Position numbers and translations under genes: made by a program. DNA of 60,000 nt, taken from positions 77,875,200-77,935,199 of the forward strand of contig NC_087062.1 of assembly GCF_963678635.1 (NCBI RefSeq), given 5' to 3'. Positions 19,137 through 31,000 of this stretch are shown here, piece after piece (positions within the stretch are counted from its first letter, which is position 1; each line of letters begins with the position of its first letter). Under the pieces are notes generated by a model. That model did no database searches. It worked only from the letters and a program-made list of their open reading frames with translations, and was not told where the DNA came from. This DNA is from Symsagittifera roscoffensis (lineage: Eukaryota; Xenacoelomorpha; Acoela; Convolutidae).

Positions 19137-19546
19137 TGGAACCTGATCTAAACTATATTTTATGATTGGATAAATTAAATGTTTTACCAATGTAAAGTAT
19201 TTAATATTAACCAATCACGATCCATCTAACTAACAACCCACTTATTTGTAAGTGCTGAAGTTACTTGTAATTTCAGCACCAGAGAGATTTGAATTTAACT
19301 TAGAAATTAGTTGGACTCTCCCGAGCACTTCAGCAGCCGCAATAAACCAGTATACCCTAGATCTATTGAGCCTAGCAGAGACTAGTTAAACAACCTGAGA
19401 CTAGATAGTATAAGAGTAAGATTAGGATCGGTATTAGACTAAGAAGTTGCACGAATCTATCCGGCCGAAAATAAGATAGCGTGACGAGCAGACGGTGTAC
19501 CCTATCCGAAATTACTCTATGAGTTAACCAACTCGGTCCTAACTCA
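19137..19546 (+). repeat. 3' LTR
   Basis: Same 410 bp as the 5' LTR with no difference found by reading, which implies insertion too recent for the LTRs to diverge. The AATAAA at 19341-19346 can terminate the element's transcripts. Confidence 0.97.
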
Positions 19547-19550
19547 GTTC
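19547..19550. repeat. Right target-site duplication, GTTC
   Basis: Matches 3083-3086. The uninterrupted host site would read ...AAGTGCGTTCCGCAAAA.... Confidence 0.9.
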
Positions 19551-21636
19551 CGCAAAACTGATTTTTAATGCAATCAATCGATATTTGTTATAGACTCCGG
19601 AAATTGATCAATATTCCGCAACTTTAATCCAGAGTCCACAAGTACATTCAGCATTTTTCCAAGCCATCATAAATTTTGATGAAAAAAATTAAAATTAACG
19701 TTGTGTTCATATCATTGGAAATTTGAGAAAAAATTAATTCTATAATGATTCGAGATTCAACAACAATTTAAATGAAGGCTTGAGAACCTAAGGAGATATT
19801 AAAGTACATTAAAGTACCCCGAATTCAGGCTCAAAACGGTGGCAACGTTTGTTCTTATCCAGATTTTACACCCTTTAAACATATCTCGAACCAGATAAAC
19901 ATTTCGAAACATTCGGAAAATGCCTTAAAAATATTGCATTTTTATCATTTTTCAATAAACACTTCAGCTGATTCGAAAACAGGCCAAAGTTGTGCGAGTG
20001 GCAGACGTTAAATGAGAGATTTCATCTGCCAAAAGGAACCACAATCTCTTTTCATGTCATTTATTTCAAACTCATTGAAACAAAGCTCGCTTCCATCCTC
20101 TTGAGTAGAAGTAGAAGCACATTTTTATTAGCTAATGTATCTCAATCAAATTTTCCAACTCAAATCCCTCGAATTTGTATTTCAAGTTGACTCTTTCCCA
20201 TTATAGCTCAGTCAGCAAACTGTAGCCCCTCAATATTCGAAAATATTATGTGAGGTGTCTTAATTTAAAACGGTTGGCGGGACTATATAATAGAAAAGAC
20301 CTTTTTTTTTTACTCTTTCCTTTTCTCCGCTCCGCATTTCTCCTTAATTTTTGTTTCCCAAACGTTTAGCGTGTCATTAAGGCTTAAACCGTGATGTTAT
20401 TGAGAAAAATTTTAGTTTCAAAGGCTTAAGCGCAATTAAGTTCGCAATAACTGATGAAAACGTTAATTAATTATCAAATGACTATTCCAAGTTTCGGTAG
20501 TTTTTCATTCAAACCAATTTGTCAAAGATATTTGACAGCGTGGGTTACGATCCTGTTTTTTTAGGATTGCGAAGCGAGTTATCCCGTTCTCACAGTATTT
20601 CCAAGTTGAATTGAGGTAAAAAAAATTTCATATTAGTTCCGTATACGCATCATCTTTTTGTATCGACTTTCGAAGACAAAGCGTAATATTTATGCTTGGA
20701 GTGGATTTTTAATCCAATATTTTTCGATTTCCAAAGTGCGCAATTTTCACACTTTGATTTGTTTTATTCAATACAAAAGATTTTGTTGTCTGAAGCTCAA
20801 ATGTGAAAATATATTTCAACTAAGATTACTTTTCTCAAAGTTATAATGATTTAAACTTGGAACTAACTTGACGACTATAACACGAATTGGGATAAATTAC
20901 GCGCAATCCCGCAATCAAATTTAGGCTTAACTACTCAATTATAACGAAATGTTATGTTTTCACAAACGTAATTGAATATATCATCAAAGTTAGGTGTTTA
21001 AAAGAATTATAATTGATTGAAATTGTACTATTTTACCATTTAACCCAATATATACTCTATCTTATAGTCTTATAATCCATTTTGTTGATTATACTTCAAA
21101 AAACACTTCAAATTGTTGTTTTTTTATAATAGTTGATAATCTTGTTTTTTGGCCAAAATATTGTAATGCCAAATCCATGGATTTTTATTTTTCTGTCAAT
21201 AGCAAAACTTCGAAACACTTTTTTCATAAAAATTTCTTCACATTCGTTGAAATGTTCCTGCGGTAGGTAAAGAATAACTCTTTCAATTTAATCAAATAAC
21301 TAAGGTAGTGTGCTGATATTTTGTTGCTTAAAAAACTAGAAATGCGCATCATGAAACAATTCAAATCAAAAAGAAAATGAAAAATAAAAAAGTTATAGCT
21401 TTGAATTGATTTGGAACAGCTTAAGTGATGTCATTTTTTTAAACATTTGCTACCGTCTATAAAAAGCATAAAATATAAGCAACTCAGTTGCAAGGTCGAT
21501 GACCAAATGAGCAAACAAAAGGAATTATAATCAATCATAGTCAAAATAAATAGTATTTTTTTGCAAAACAAAAAAATCGAAAACTTGGTTAAAAACAATC
21601 GATTATAATCGATTAAAATAGGATAAAAAATTAGAT
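19551..21636. other. Intergenic sequence, diverged repeat inside
   Basis: No gene seen. About 20650-20900 resembles a decayed copy of repeat family R1 (the order 'TGTCTGAAGCTCAAATGTG', 'CTCAAAGTTATAATG', 'GGGATAAATTACGCGC' parallels other copies). The rest is unassigned AT-rich DNA. Confidence 0.5.
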
Positions 21637-21872
21637 CATTACGAGGCCAAACTGTGCATTTTGCAAATTGTGAGGCCAAACTGTGAAATGAGGCCAAACT
21701 GTGCAATTTGTGTATTGTGAGCGGATTCCGCAACAAGGAAGCGTGAATTGTGAGCGGATTCCGCAACAAGGACGCTTTTGATCTTCCTTTGTATCAAGAC
21801 TTGTCTCCGGAATCCAGGAACACACTGACACAAAATTGTGGCCTTTTCAGTGCACAGTTTGGCTTCTTAATG
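21637..21872. mobile_element. TA-flanked MITE, 236 bp, with internal duplications
   Basis: The left end is CATTACGAGGCCAAACTG and the right end is its imperfect inverse (CAGTTTGGCTTCTTAATG). The motif GAGGCCAAACTGTG occurs three times at the left, and 'GTGAGCGGATTCCGCAACAAG' occurs twice in the middle. The same family occurs at 52933-53133 and 57591-57792. If the TA dinucleotides are the target duplication, the ends resemble Tc1/mariner-type MITEs; this is inference. Confidence 0.7.
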
Positions 21873-22756
21873 ATGGATTTTTAATCGAGTAAAATTAATT
21901 TTAACTTGTTTTAAAGAGATAGACTTTAATCGAATATTAATTATTGTCAATTTTATTCAGACAGGTATTTAAAGCATATGAAAAATGATTATTAACGCTT
22001 GAAACTAGATGCGGATTTGTTTTGTTCTACTAAAGCGTAAGCTGAAGTTAAACTGAAGCAAGTTAGTTGTTTGCTTTTATAATAAATTATCATTCGGAAA
22101 ATATATCACTTGGCCCTTTACATAACTTATGGGGGATAAATTTGAGAAAAAAAGTTTAATCAACATTGTCTAATTTTTTTTCAAAATTTTTATATTGTTT
22201 CTCTTGATGAAAAAATTTTTGTGATTGGCAAAGAACAAAATCAGGTTTCTGCCTTGGTACACTAGCAGTATTCTGGCTTACGATCATGCAACAACCTCAG
22301 GCGTACGAAGTGTCTTATAAAAAGTTTTTTGGAGCTTGGAAAAGAACTTTATTAGGAAGTTTCTGTACAGCATTAGGGATATAAAACGAGAAAATTTACA
22401 AGTTCAGGAAAAAGGCAACAATTAATTAGTTTAATTCAAATTATTGGAAAATATTTATTGCAAGAATATCTGTTTGATCGAGTCTAAAAAATAAGTGAGA
22501 GACATCAATCAACATTTAGCCAGCCAGCCCCGTATAAGGAACGAAATAAGATTTCGCAGTTATTTTACAAAAGGATGGGTTCATTTTCTGTAAGTTGATA
22601 CAACAGCAACATCATAAAAAGTTCAGGTTTTATAAATATATCAGTTACTGAAAATAAGGCGGATAAAAGCTTTGGAGAAATGGTTGAATTTCGGGTTGAT
22701 ATGTTATTATAAAAAGTGGTTTCTTTTCTTGACCATCAAAAAAAAATAAGTTATTG

Positions 22757-22922
22757 GGATCTCTTTATCAACTCCCCCCCCCCTTTTGCAAAAGGGGGCG
22801 GGAAGGCTTCTTACTGGGCCCAAAGTTCACATATGCTTAACCAATGAATTAGATTTTAATAGGGGTGACAATTCGTTACTAGGTACCATATGTGGGAGGA
22901 GGGGTAATAGTTAAAGAGATCC
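22757..22922. mobile_element. Small fold-back (MITE-like) element, 166 bp
   Basis: It starts GGATCTCTTTATCAACTCC and ends with the imperfect inverse GTAATAGTTAAAGAGATCC. A C-run/G-run hairpin (CCCCCTTTTGCAAAAGGGGG) lies near the left end. A shorter relative is at 41502-41594. Confidence 0.55.
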
Positions 22923-23247
22923 AGTTTCTGATGGTAGCTAGTGTTTTTGTCACGTATGAAACATCTGCTCTCAGACTTTTTCCATCAGCATTCATGTGAA
23001 CTATAACTTCAACTGACAAAGAGGTTACTGTCAGTGGGTAGACAATTTAGACTAGAGAGTAACTGACTAGTTTGGAATGAAGTTTTAAAAATTCTGAAGA
23101 GAAGTTTTTCTATAACTAGAGGTTCATAGTAGGGGCGTTGCTTCGCATCTGTCCAAAATAGTTGAGACCCGTTTTGGAAGATGAGACCGGTGTTTTCTGG
23201 ACATTGGACTGAGAGTTCGAAAATCGCGATTGCATTAAAGGTGCACG

Positions 23248-23396
23248 TGGTTCATCATCATAGCTAAAACCGTTGAAAAAGCCAATGATTCAGAAAATTG
23301 AGAGACATCAATGATGATTATGGTTCATCATCATAGCTAAAACTGTTAAAAAAGCCAATGATTCAGAAAATTATTATTTTATTTATTAACAAAACT
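23248..23396. repeat. Two-copy direct repeat, 73-bp period
   Basis: GGTTCATCATCATAGCTAAA and the following bases up to CCAATGATTCAGAAAATT recur after 73 bp with a few substitutions. Confidence 0.8.
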
Positions 23397-23412
23397 TAAT
23401 TTTAACAAAGAT

Positions 23413-24633
23413 GGCCGAAAGCTGTGCAATAGCAGAGATTGTTCCGACCATATTTAAAAAAATTCAAAATAAGTTTTTTCTTTTCTACAAATTAAGGTCG
23501 GTTTTAGTGTGTGGTGTGTTTTGAGAACTATCCAACTTTGTAGAAACTTGATGAAATAAACATAATCCACAACACAACATTTGTCTTTAAAAAAATGTTG
23601 AATTTCTTTAAAAAAAACTTTTATTGCCAAAGAAGCACTAAATTATAGATCCAAAACGTGTTCTTCATAATAAAATTAAGTTTTTTTCGTGTAAAAGTTT
23701 AAATAAAAGTAAATTTTCATATAACGTTCATTGCTCGATCGCTTTACCCTCATCTTACAAAAGTGAAAAGAAATCAATTGTAGTGGATTTTTGTGGTCTA
23801 AATTATTATCAATATAATCGATCCCCATGTTGCACTCAGGCAAAAAGGGAGCAAAAAACTATTATAATCCATTGTTTTCATCAAATTAAAACTTATAATC
23901 CATTTAAAACAATTTGGATGTTTTCCTTTATTTTACTTTTTTTTGTTTCGCGTCGTGCAAAGTTTTGGAAGAATTTCTGCATTTATCAAATGAGTAGTTT
24001 GTAAATTTTGCAAAAGGAATGTACGGCTTGCTCGATTTTTAAACATAAGTTTTCTCAAATTGCAAAACAATTCCGTTAACCGCTCCCCCCATAACGTTTG
24101 CCCCTTTTTCACCTTACAATCCCCTTTGCCACTTCATACCTAAATCACCCCCCCCCCCAACCTGAGCCACGCCCCACAATTGAATCACCATCCCGACTCC
24201 CCACCTGAGCCCCCTCGCCCCACCTGAATCACTCACCCCCGCCGGAACAAAATACCCCAATCTTTGACCCTTTGACAACACCCCCACCCAACGTTTGCCC
24301 CCTTGACAACAACTCACTATTTTTCTTTTTTATTAGACAATGACAATAAAACACAAAATAAACCAAATTTTCTCCATGAACTCCAGTGCCCAAACTCGCT
24401 CGAAATTGAAATAATAATTAAAAACTTTATAACAGTTTTTCTCGAAACTGAGACAAATTTTGAAAATTTTGAGTGTCGTTCGAATCACGACTGTGAAAGG
24501 GCTTTAATTTGGTATATCACTCGATCCATTCCGATGATTATTTGTGGTTCCTGATTTTGCGTGGAAAACAAAAAAGAAAAAAACTAAACTACACCCGAGT
24601 ACAAAGTTCCTCCCCATTTTCATTGGTCAGAAC
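23413..24633 (-). mobile_element. Repeat family R2 copy (Helentron/HINE-like), abutting the ZO gene 3' end
   Basis: One end is the inverted terminal motif GTTCCGACCAT (23441-23451) with a hairpin CTGTGC-AAT-AGCAGAG just outside it. The other end (24623-24633) is TTGGTCAGAAC. The inside near the right end matches other copies at 29280-30500, 48905-49500 and 51682 onward in opposite or same orientation. This copy contains a C-rich block at 24078-24308. It lies 49 bp downstream of the ZO stop codon, so it probably forms most of that gene's 3' UTR. Confidence 0.55.
24078..24308. repeat. C-rich, imperfectly repetitive block
   Basis: Long C-runs are interspersed with 'CCACCTGAATCACC' or 'CCACCTGAGCC' units, and AACGTTTGCCCC occurs near both ends. 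It is strikingly GC-rich against AT-rich surroundings, and the minus strand is a G-run array. Confidence 0.6.
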
Positions 24634-24682
24634 AAAAAATAAATCAACTCCAAGTCACTTCCTTTTAAAAGCATTTATCTTA

Positions 24683-25051
24683 CTACTGTGGGTCGTTCGC
24701 AAATCGGCTGGGATAGTTGAAGTTGTTGTTTTGCTGTGAGCCTCGTTGCCATGACGGCGGGTTGCTAGAAGTGTTCGACGGAACAATCATATGCTGTGGC
24801 GCCGCACTGTTGAAAGTGTAAGAACTGGGGGGAGGTGGGTGAGGGGGAGGGACGTCTGGACTATCTGAGGCGAATTCACCACTCAGTCCTCTAGCATTCC
24901 TCAAGCTTTGCCAGTCGGGTCTTGATTTTAAGTCATGTCTGGCTTGGTCTTGGAAAAGGGTTTGCACATCGTTGTGATTGATGGTGTTATTTTGATTAGC
25001 AGGCTGACTGACTGGTCGCTGCCATTGGGGCCTGATGTTGTCAGTATTTGT
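24683..25051 (-). CDS. tjp1: ZO gene last coding exon
   Basis: The acceptor TTTTGCAG lies just right of 25051. It enters in phase 0 (TNTDNIRPQW...), is open for 122 codons and stops at TAG 24683-24685. It is proline- and glutamine-rich (PDVPPPHPPPP) and contains no recognised domain. The 3' UTR would run into the R2 repeat, where TTTATT (AATAAA on the minus strand) occurs at 24329. Confidence 0.85.
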   Translation of the reverse strand, partial: TNTDNIRPQWQRPVSQPANQNNTINHNDVQTLFQDQARHDLKSRPDWQSLRNARGLSGEFASDSPDVPPPHPPPPSSYTFNSAAPQHMIVPSNTSSNPPSWQRGSQQNNNFNYPSRFANDPQ

Positions 25052-28000
25052 CTGCAAAAGAGAATAAATCAATCATGTTTTCAATGAAGACCGCCTTTTT
25101 TCCGAAAGTTTGAGGAAAATTACGGAACATTTAAGCTCGGGGTGCTTTTTTGCTCTAAACCAAATTTACATGATAGTTTTCTTAACTCTAATTTTAGTGA
25201 TCGTCAAGCAAAACTAAAAGTATTGTCACCCTGAGCTCAAAGTCAAAAAGATATTTTACTTCAAATAAATTTTTAAAACATCCTTAGCTCAAAATCGAAA
25301 TATATATATATATATATAGTAGCAAATGTGTTTTAAGGCAGTTTTATCAGTGAAATTCAAAATTGAGAGCGGGAGGTTTTGTTCGTGATTCCAGAACAGA
25401 TGGTGAGTCTTCTCATTTTTTAGCGATTTATTCCCTTTGACTTTTTGAATTTTCGAAATTTGTCGACCTTTTTTTTAAGTCGACCAAATTGTTTTCCGAG
25501 CTCTCCCAAGACACTGAAAAGACCCTGTAGACAAATTTGATGCGCTGCAGCAAAATTTTGAAAAACAGGCCAAAAAAAGGCGTTTTTAGGCACTTTTTGG
25601 AAAATTTTGACCAAAAATTCGCGTTTTTTTTGGCGCCTGCTCCCCTCACAAAACTTGCATATTTTGGCGCCAAAGACGCCTTTAGAAAATTTTTAGGGTC
25701 CGTCACCAAAAATGGATATCTCAAAAACCCTTTTGGTCTTCAGGGGGTCAAATCCCTCAGGTACTTTCAAGTACCTTTGTAACTGCATTTATGAATGCAT
25801 TATTGTCTATAGTTTTTGAGACTATTTCATGAAAAAAAAAGCAAACAAGAAAAATCATTAAAACCTACTTAATTGAAAAACTATTCTCTCTTGGATAAAA
25901 TTTTTATATAGATTATTTGACGTATTTTTGTGTTTTTGACAGAAACCAGCTATTTTTTATTTAACATTAGAATTGAACATTTTCCAGATCAACTGAAAAT
26001 CAGCTTTTTGCTCAACCAACACATGTTCCTTCTGCAACATGCAAATGACTTGCAACTGACTATACCTTGAAGCGAATAAGAGTTATTTTGCTTAATATTG
26101 CTACCGCTTCAATCGCAGGTCTCATGGCTTATTTGGTGATTAACACTCTTGTTCTGCAATCAAAAAATTGGTAGTTAGAACCTCACAGGATATATTTTCC
26201 CGGAAATAGCCTAGTTTTAAATAACTTCCAGCAGAAATTGGATATAAAATAAAGCAATTTAAAAAAAACATGCGTCATTTAAACAGAATATGCAAAATTC
26301 TGACCAAAAAACTAGACAATAAATTTTCGTGTTTTTTGTCAGAAACAAGCGTTCAAGGTCATGTACGGGTAACAAATGCTTGCACATTTTCCTTTGCAAT
26401 CAAAGAATATCGGAATAGATAGTATTGACACCAATAAACTTACATTAGGACCTGCATTAGTCAATTCTAGACATTGTAAAAAGCCTAATTGGGGCAAGAT
26501 AATTGGCGTTCGAATTATCATTCCAAATTGAATGGAGACAGACACTAACTGCTCATAACAAATTCGTGCGCAGTGTGAATCACCTGCTTGTGGGAGAATA
26601 AAAACAATCAACAATTTAATTTAAAAAATTAAGCTGCTTGTGAGGCACCAAAAGCAAGAAACAACAAAACTGCTCGTATAACAGGTCCAAGACCTGAATG
26701 TTCCCTCTGCCCTTTAATCCATATCGACTAGTTCTGGTTTTTGGGAAAAGTGAATACTGATAAACTATAAGTTTTGGACAATGTCGAAGATCAAGAAAAA
26801 AATTTTTGAGCCGTACAAAATTAAAACGACCGATTAGCTAGTCTCAATTTAATTTGGAGCATTTTTGTATTAGTCTTTCAGTGTTGTGAGTAAAGTTTTC
26901 AAAAATTGCATAAAATAGTCTAGAGCATGGCCAAGTTAGCGATTTTCAAAATTCCAATATTTTCCAAAAAATGATCGGAGGCAAAAATATTTTTTAAATA
27001 TGATTTTAGGAAGTCTTCAAGCGGAGATAAAAAGTTTTGTTCAGAACTATTATTTTGATTGCCGCAAAATGACTGAAAAAATCAAACCAGGTATAAATAT
27101 TACATTTTTTTTTAAAGTCGGAGCAATGACATTTTTGTACCAAATTTTTTCAAAAAAAAAATGACGGAAAATTTGTGTTCGAATTGTTTTTATTTCTCGA
27201 GAAATTTCGACTGCTTTTGACAGATTTTTTATTTGATTCAAAAAATGTTGTTGTATTAAGCTCAAATTTTAGAAAGTGCATTTGACCTGTGTTTACTTTT
27301 TGTAAAGTAATGGGAGTGTTAAGATTGCTAATTTGGCCTATTTGGGACAATTAGCACGCGGTTTATTTTGCGCTATTAATGCGTACGTGTAGAATTAATC
27401 CCTCTCAGAAAACTCAACGTTGCAAATTCGTTGAAGCAGGCTAGTTGTCGTTATTGCTACGATACCAGGAACGAAATCTATAACTTTGTATTTAATACGG
27501 CGTGTGGGGAGATGATTTTTAAAAATCTTGTTTTTTTTTGAAAAGTTTATCAATTTTTAGAAAACAAACAGCTCCATAGACCTTAAGAGGCAGTCGGTTT
27601 ATCCAAGGCTTCACCCAGATACGAGGCGGCGTATTTTTTTTCAGTTTGCTTGTGGCAGAATCTAAAAAAGTCCTAATTTTGATTTCATTTATTTTTTTTT
27701 TCAATTATTTCAGACAAACTGAAGTTCAATTGGCCTACTCAGAGCTTTTCACTGATACATATAAAGAAAAAAAAACTTTTTACTTCAGTTCAGTTCAGTC
27801 TTTGCATCAGCAAAACATTGAGAGTTTGACAAATTGTGGAAACTACTATTATAATTAACCTATCATCATGACAAATTTTTAATTTCCGATCTAAAAAATT
27901 AACACGACTTCTCTTATCCGGGCAAACTCAATAGACTCCGTGAACCATTCAATGTATCTACACTTGTTTTTGGTAAAAAAAGAGTTTGATATAGTTAGGT

Positions 28001-31000
28001 TTGGTTCAGTTCAAATTGACAAATAAAAAACGTTCATACGGTAAATAATCTCAGGTGAAACATAGCATAATTTTGCACAACATCGTTCTTTTTCAGATGA
28101 CATTTTTATTTAAAAAATCCATGAAAAACTGTTATAACGGGAGACAACGGTTGTTTGATAACAACTAATTACTAAGCAAGTTACCATAAAGTCTTTTGAA
28201 GTTGGAACTAAAAAGAATATAGAAATACGAAACGGTCAAAGAAAGAAATCATCTTGTAAGTTTTTCACGATGGATTTGGGTTTCCAAGAAGTCAGTTCGG
28301 TTTTCAATACTAACACTTTTTCAAAGCAAGCTTGGTTAAAACTGCAAATCTGGTTAAAACAAATCTACAAACAACTAACCCTGTAGTTAATGTGGGTTGG
28401 TGCTGACATAGGCGTAGAGTGCATTGACCTGTTATCTGCAATGTTGTTAATAGCACCATTACTGTTATTTCTCGCCCCTGAACAAACACATTCTGGTTAG
28501 TAGTTAAAAACTATTGGTTATTGTTTACCCTGTATGTTTGTTCTTCGCGAGGAGATATTTCTGATGTGAACAAACTAGGGTGCGGGGGAGGAAGCGTGTC
28601 CGTACTTTGCAGCTCATTGGGGTAATTTTGACTTGAGTATTGTCTTGGGGGTTCCATGTCCATCTTAGATTGTCTCAGTACATCTGAAGCGATTTTACTT
28701 GAGATTAATGAATTAATCGTGAAATCAATTTGGGAGAAGGATGACGAGTTCATGTTGTGGTTGAAAGAAGAAAAAAGTATAGGTGATTTAAAAAAATACC
28801 GTATTGAGAGGATTGTCTGGATTGCATAGATGCTCTCGGATTCATCTCTGCTCCCCCTGTTGTGTCGTTTACCCTCTGTTCATAACCTCCGGCTGGTGCT
28901 GTGAATGAGTTGTTATCGCGGTCGTTCATAGGTGGCATCGACATCAGATTCTGTGGCCGGGCTGAATTTCGCGACTGCCCAGAAGTGATTGATTCTGACA
29001 CAAAAAGAATTTTGAGTTGAATCCAATTCATTCAGTCATTAAACAAAAGTAACATTAACCATTAACAGGACATTAACATTAACCATAATTTGAATGACAA
29101 TCTAAGAACCATAGGTTTATCGATTAGAAATCCCCGAACACGAGGTGGTGTAATTGTTTCTTCTCAAAAGTTACAAATAGTTTTACTTGTTTTTCTTCCC
29201 CCTCAAAAATTAACACATCAAAACTACAGTCGTAATTGAAATTTATAAAACTGTTCTCTTAAAAATTGTTCAGATTTTTGTTCCGACTATCGAGTTTCAG
29301 TTTTTTTGTTTTCCTCGCAAAATCAGGTGGCCACAAATAATTATCGGAATGGGTCGATAAATATATCATGTGAAAGCTCTTTCAGTCGTTATTCGAACGA
29401 CATTAGAAACTTAACTTTGACATAAATTTCTCAATGCCGAGAAAAACCTATTTGAAGTTTTTGATTTTTGGTCTAATTTCGAGCAAATAAAGCGAGCGAG
29501 CAAGCTTATTTATGCCTAATTTAAGCCCTTTATAATAGCTTATTTATGCCTACTTTAAGCCCTTTATAATAGCTTATTTGAGCCTAATAATTTTAGTTTT
29601 CAGCCAAGTAAAGTTAGTTTTTGGAGTTATTTTAACGCCGTTTTCGAAATCAAAAATTTTGGTTGAATTTTTTTTTCGACTTGCTTAGGATTTTTTTGTT
29701 CTTCTAATAATTTTCAATTTGCCTTTTTTAAAAGTTAATGTCGAATATGCTTAAGTTCTAGATTTTCTTTCAGATCCTACTATCACACCATGCAGAAAAA
29801 AACGGTACTATTTTGAAACGTTTTTGTATTTTAAAAGACTAAGTCGGAACATTTTGTGCTGCTTGCGTGGTAGCCTGTTATCCTTGTTAGTTATTGTATT
29901 TGGTTGAACAAACTTTTGATTTAAACTTGCCTCAGTAAAATAATTGGGTTCTACAAACATTGAGATCTCTGTGCATCGATATTAAAATGACCACAGATAG
30001 AAGCTCAAGCGCTGTAGCTGCTTGATTTTATGAATCAAAATTTTTTTCGATTAGTCGGAATCTGTCGAAAATTGATGTGTTTGTTGTTTCGCCTAATTTA
30101 TTGTTTCGACTAATTTTGTGCAACAAGAATTTTAATACGAAAGCTTTTCAATTAAGCCGAACAAACCTTGATTTTACTCCTTGAAAAACAATTTTTTGAA
30201 TTTTTACTTAGCGATTCTTTAATAATAAAACATTTTTTCTATAATTCAAAAACAACCTGCAAAAGTTTTAGAAAAAAGATTTGAAATTCTCTTTTCAAAT
30301 TTTGATTTGTTTTGTTTTGTTCCATGAAGAAATTTGTAATCGATTATGATTAAAAATAACTTTCATTTTTCCTATGAACACAATTACCTTGCACAAAAAC
30401 GACACAAAATTGAAAAACTGACTGAAATTTACATTTTTTTTCTGAATATGGTCGCAGCTTTCTGTGCTACTTGCACAGCAAGCGGCTGCTCTTGTTTTCT
30501 TTTTTCATGCACAAACTATAACGTTTTATAAGAGAAAGTATATCAAACAAGTTGCATATTGGTAGTATAAATTGCAATATTTATGCAACTGATACACGGT
30601 GTAGCTTTTTTCTTCAGATTTTTCTTTAGAAGTTGTCAACGTTTTTTCATGTTATTGTTATAAGTATATTTTTAAATTTAAACAAAACTGCTCGTATCAA
30701 GGCGAAGCCCTGAATGTTCCGACTGCCTTTTAAGGTTTATGGAGCAGCAGTAAAAACATAAAAAAATAAATGAAATAAAATAAAATGAACATTTTTTTTT
30801 CTAAAACTTGAAGTTTTTTATGAAAATCATCCCCCCACACGCCATATAAAGTACAAAACAATAGATTTCGCTCCTTGTAACAAATCAATTATGGCAAATA
30901 GGCTTCTTTCAACCAATTTGGAACGATTTATAAGACGGATTAAATCTCCGCTTACGCATTAAAAGCGCGAATTATATCGCGCGTTAATTGTCCCAAATTG

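Larger units (their letters stand above)
3087..19546 (+). mobile_element. Full-length 16.46-kb Ty3/Gypsy-type LTR retroelement with extra 3' ORFs
   Basis: Two LTRs of 410 bp (TG...CA ends), identical by eye, bound the element, and a 4-bp GTTC duplication flanks it, so it is complete and recently inserted. The Pol order is protease, RT, RNase H, integrase, which is Ty3/Gypsy and not Copia. The plus-strand order is: 5' leader with repeats, a 155-aa ORF, Gag-Pol (interrupted once by TAA), a ~0.6-kb spacer, two small hydrophobic ORFs, an AUG-less 426-codon ORF, a 601-aa ORF, a 79-bp intron-like segment and a ~1.5-kb 3' UTR. Most Gypsy elements are roughly 5-10 kb, so this is unusually large. The coding strand is A-rich and G-poor; bases 6181-6240, for example, hold 30 A and 3 G. 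No env-like protein was recognised. Confidence 0.95.
21873..23412. other. Intergenic sequence, short repeats only
   Basis: No gene seen. It contains a fold-back element (22757-22922) and a two-copy 73-bp tandem repeat (23248-23396), both listed separately. Confidence 0.5.
25052..28379 (-). other. ZO intron before the last exon
   Basis: About 3.3 kb. It holds an (AT)n run at ~25302-25318, a hAT-like repeat fragment (25400-25790), an R1 3'-end fragment near 26669-26730 and an R1 copy at 27130-27635. No further exon was recognised. Confidence 0.6.

Noticed and set aside
24683-24739. Plus-strand ORF 24509-24739 as a gene
   Set aside because: It lies across the R2 repeat end and antisense to the last ZO exon.
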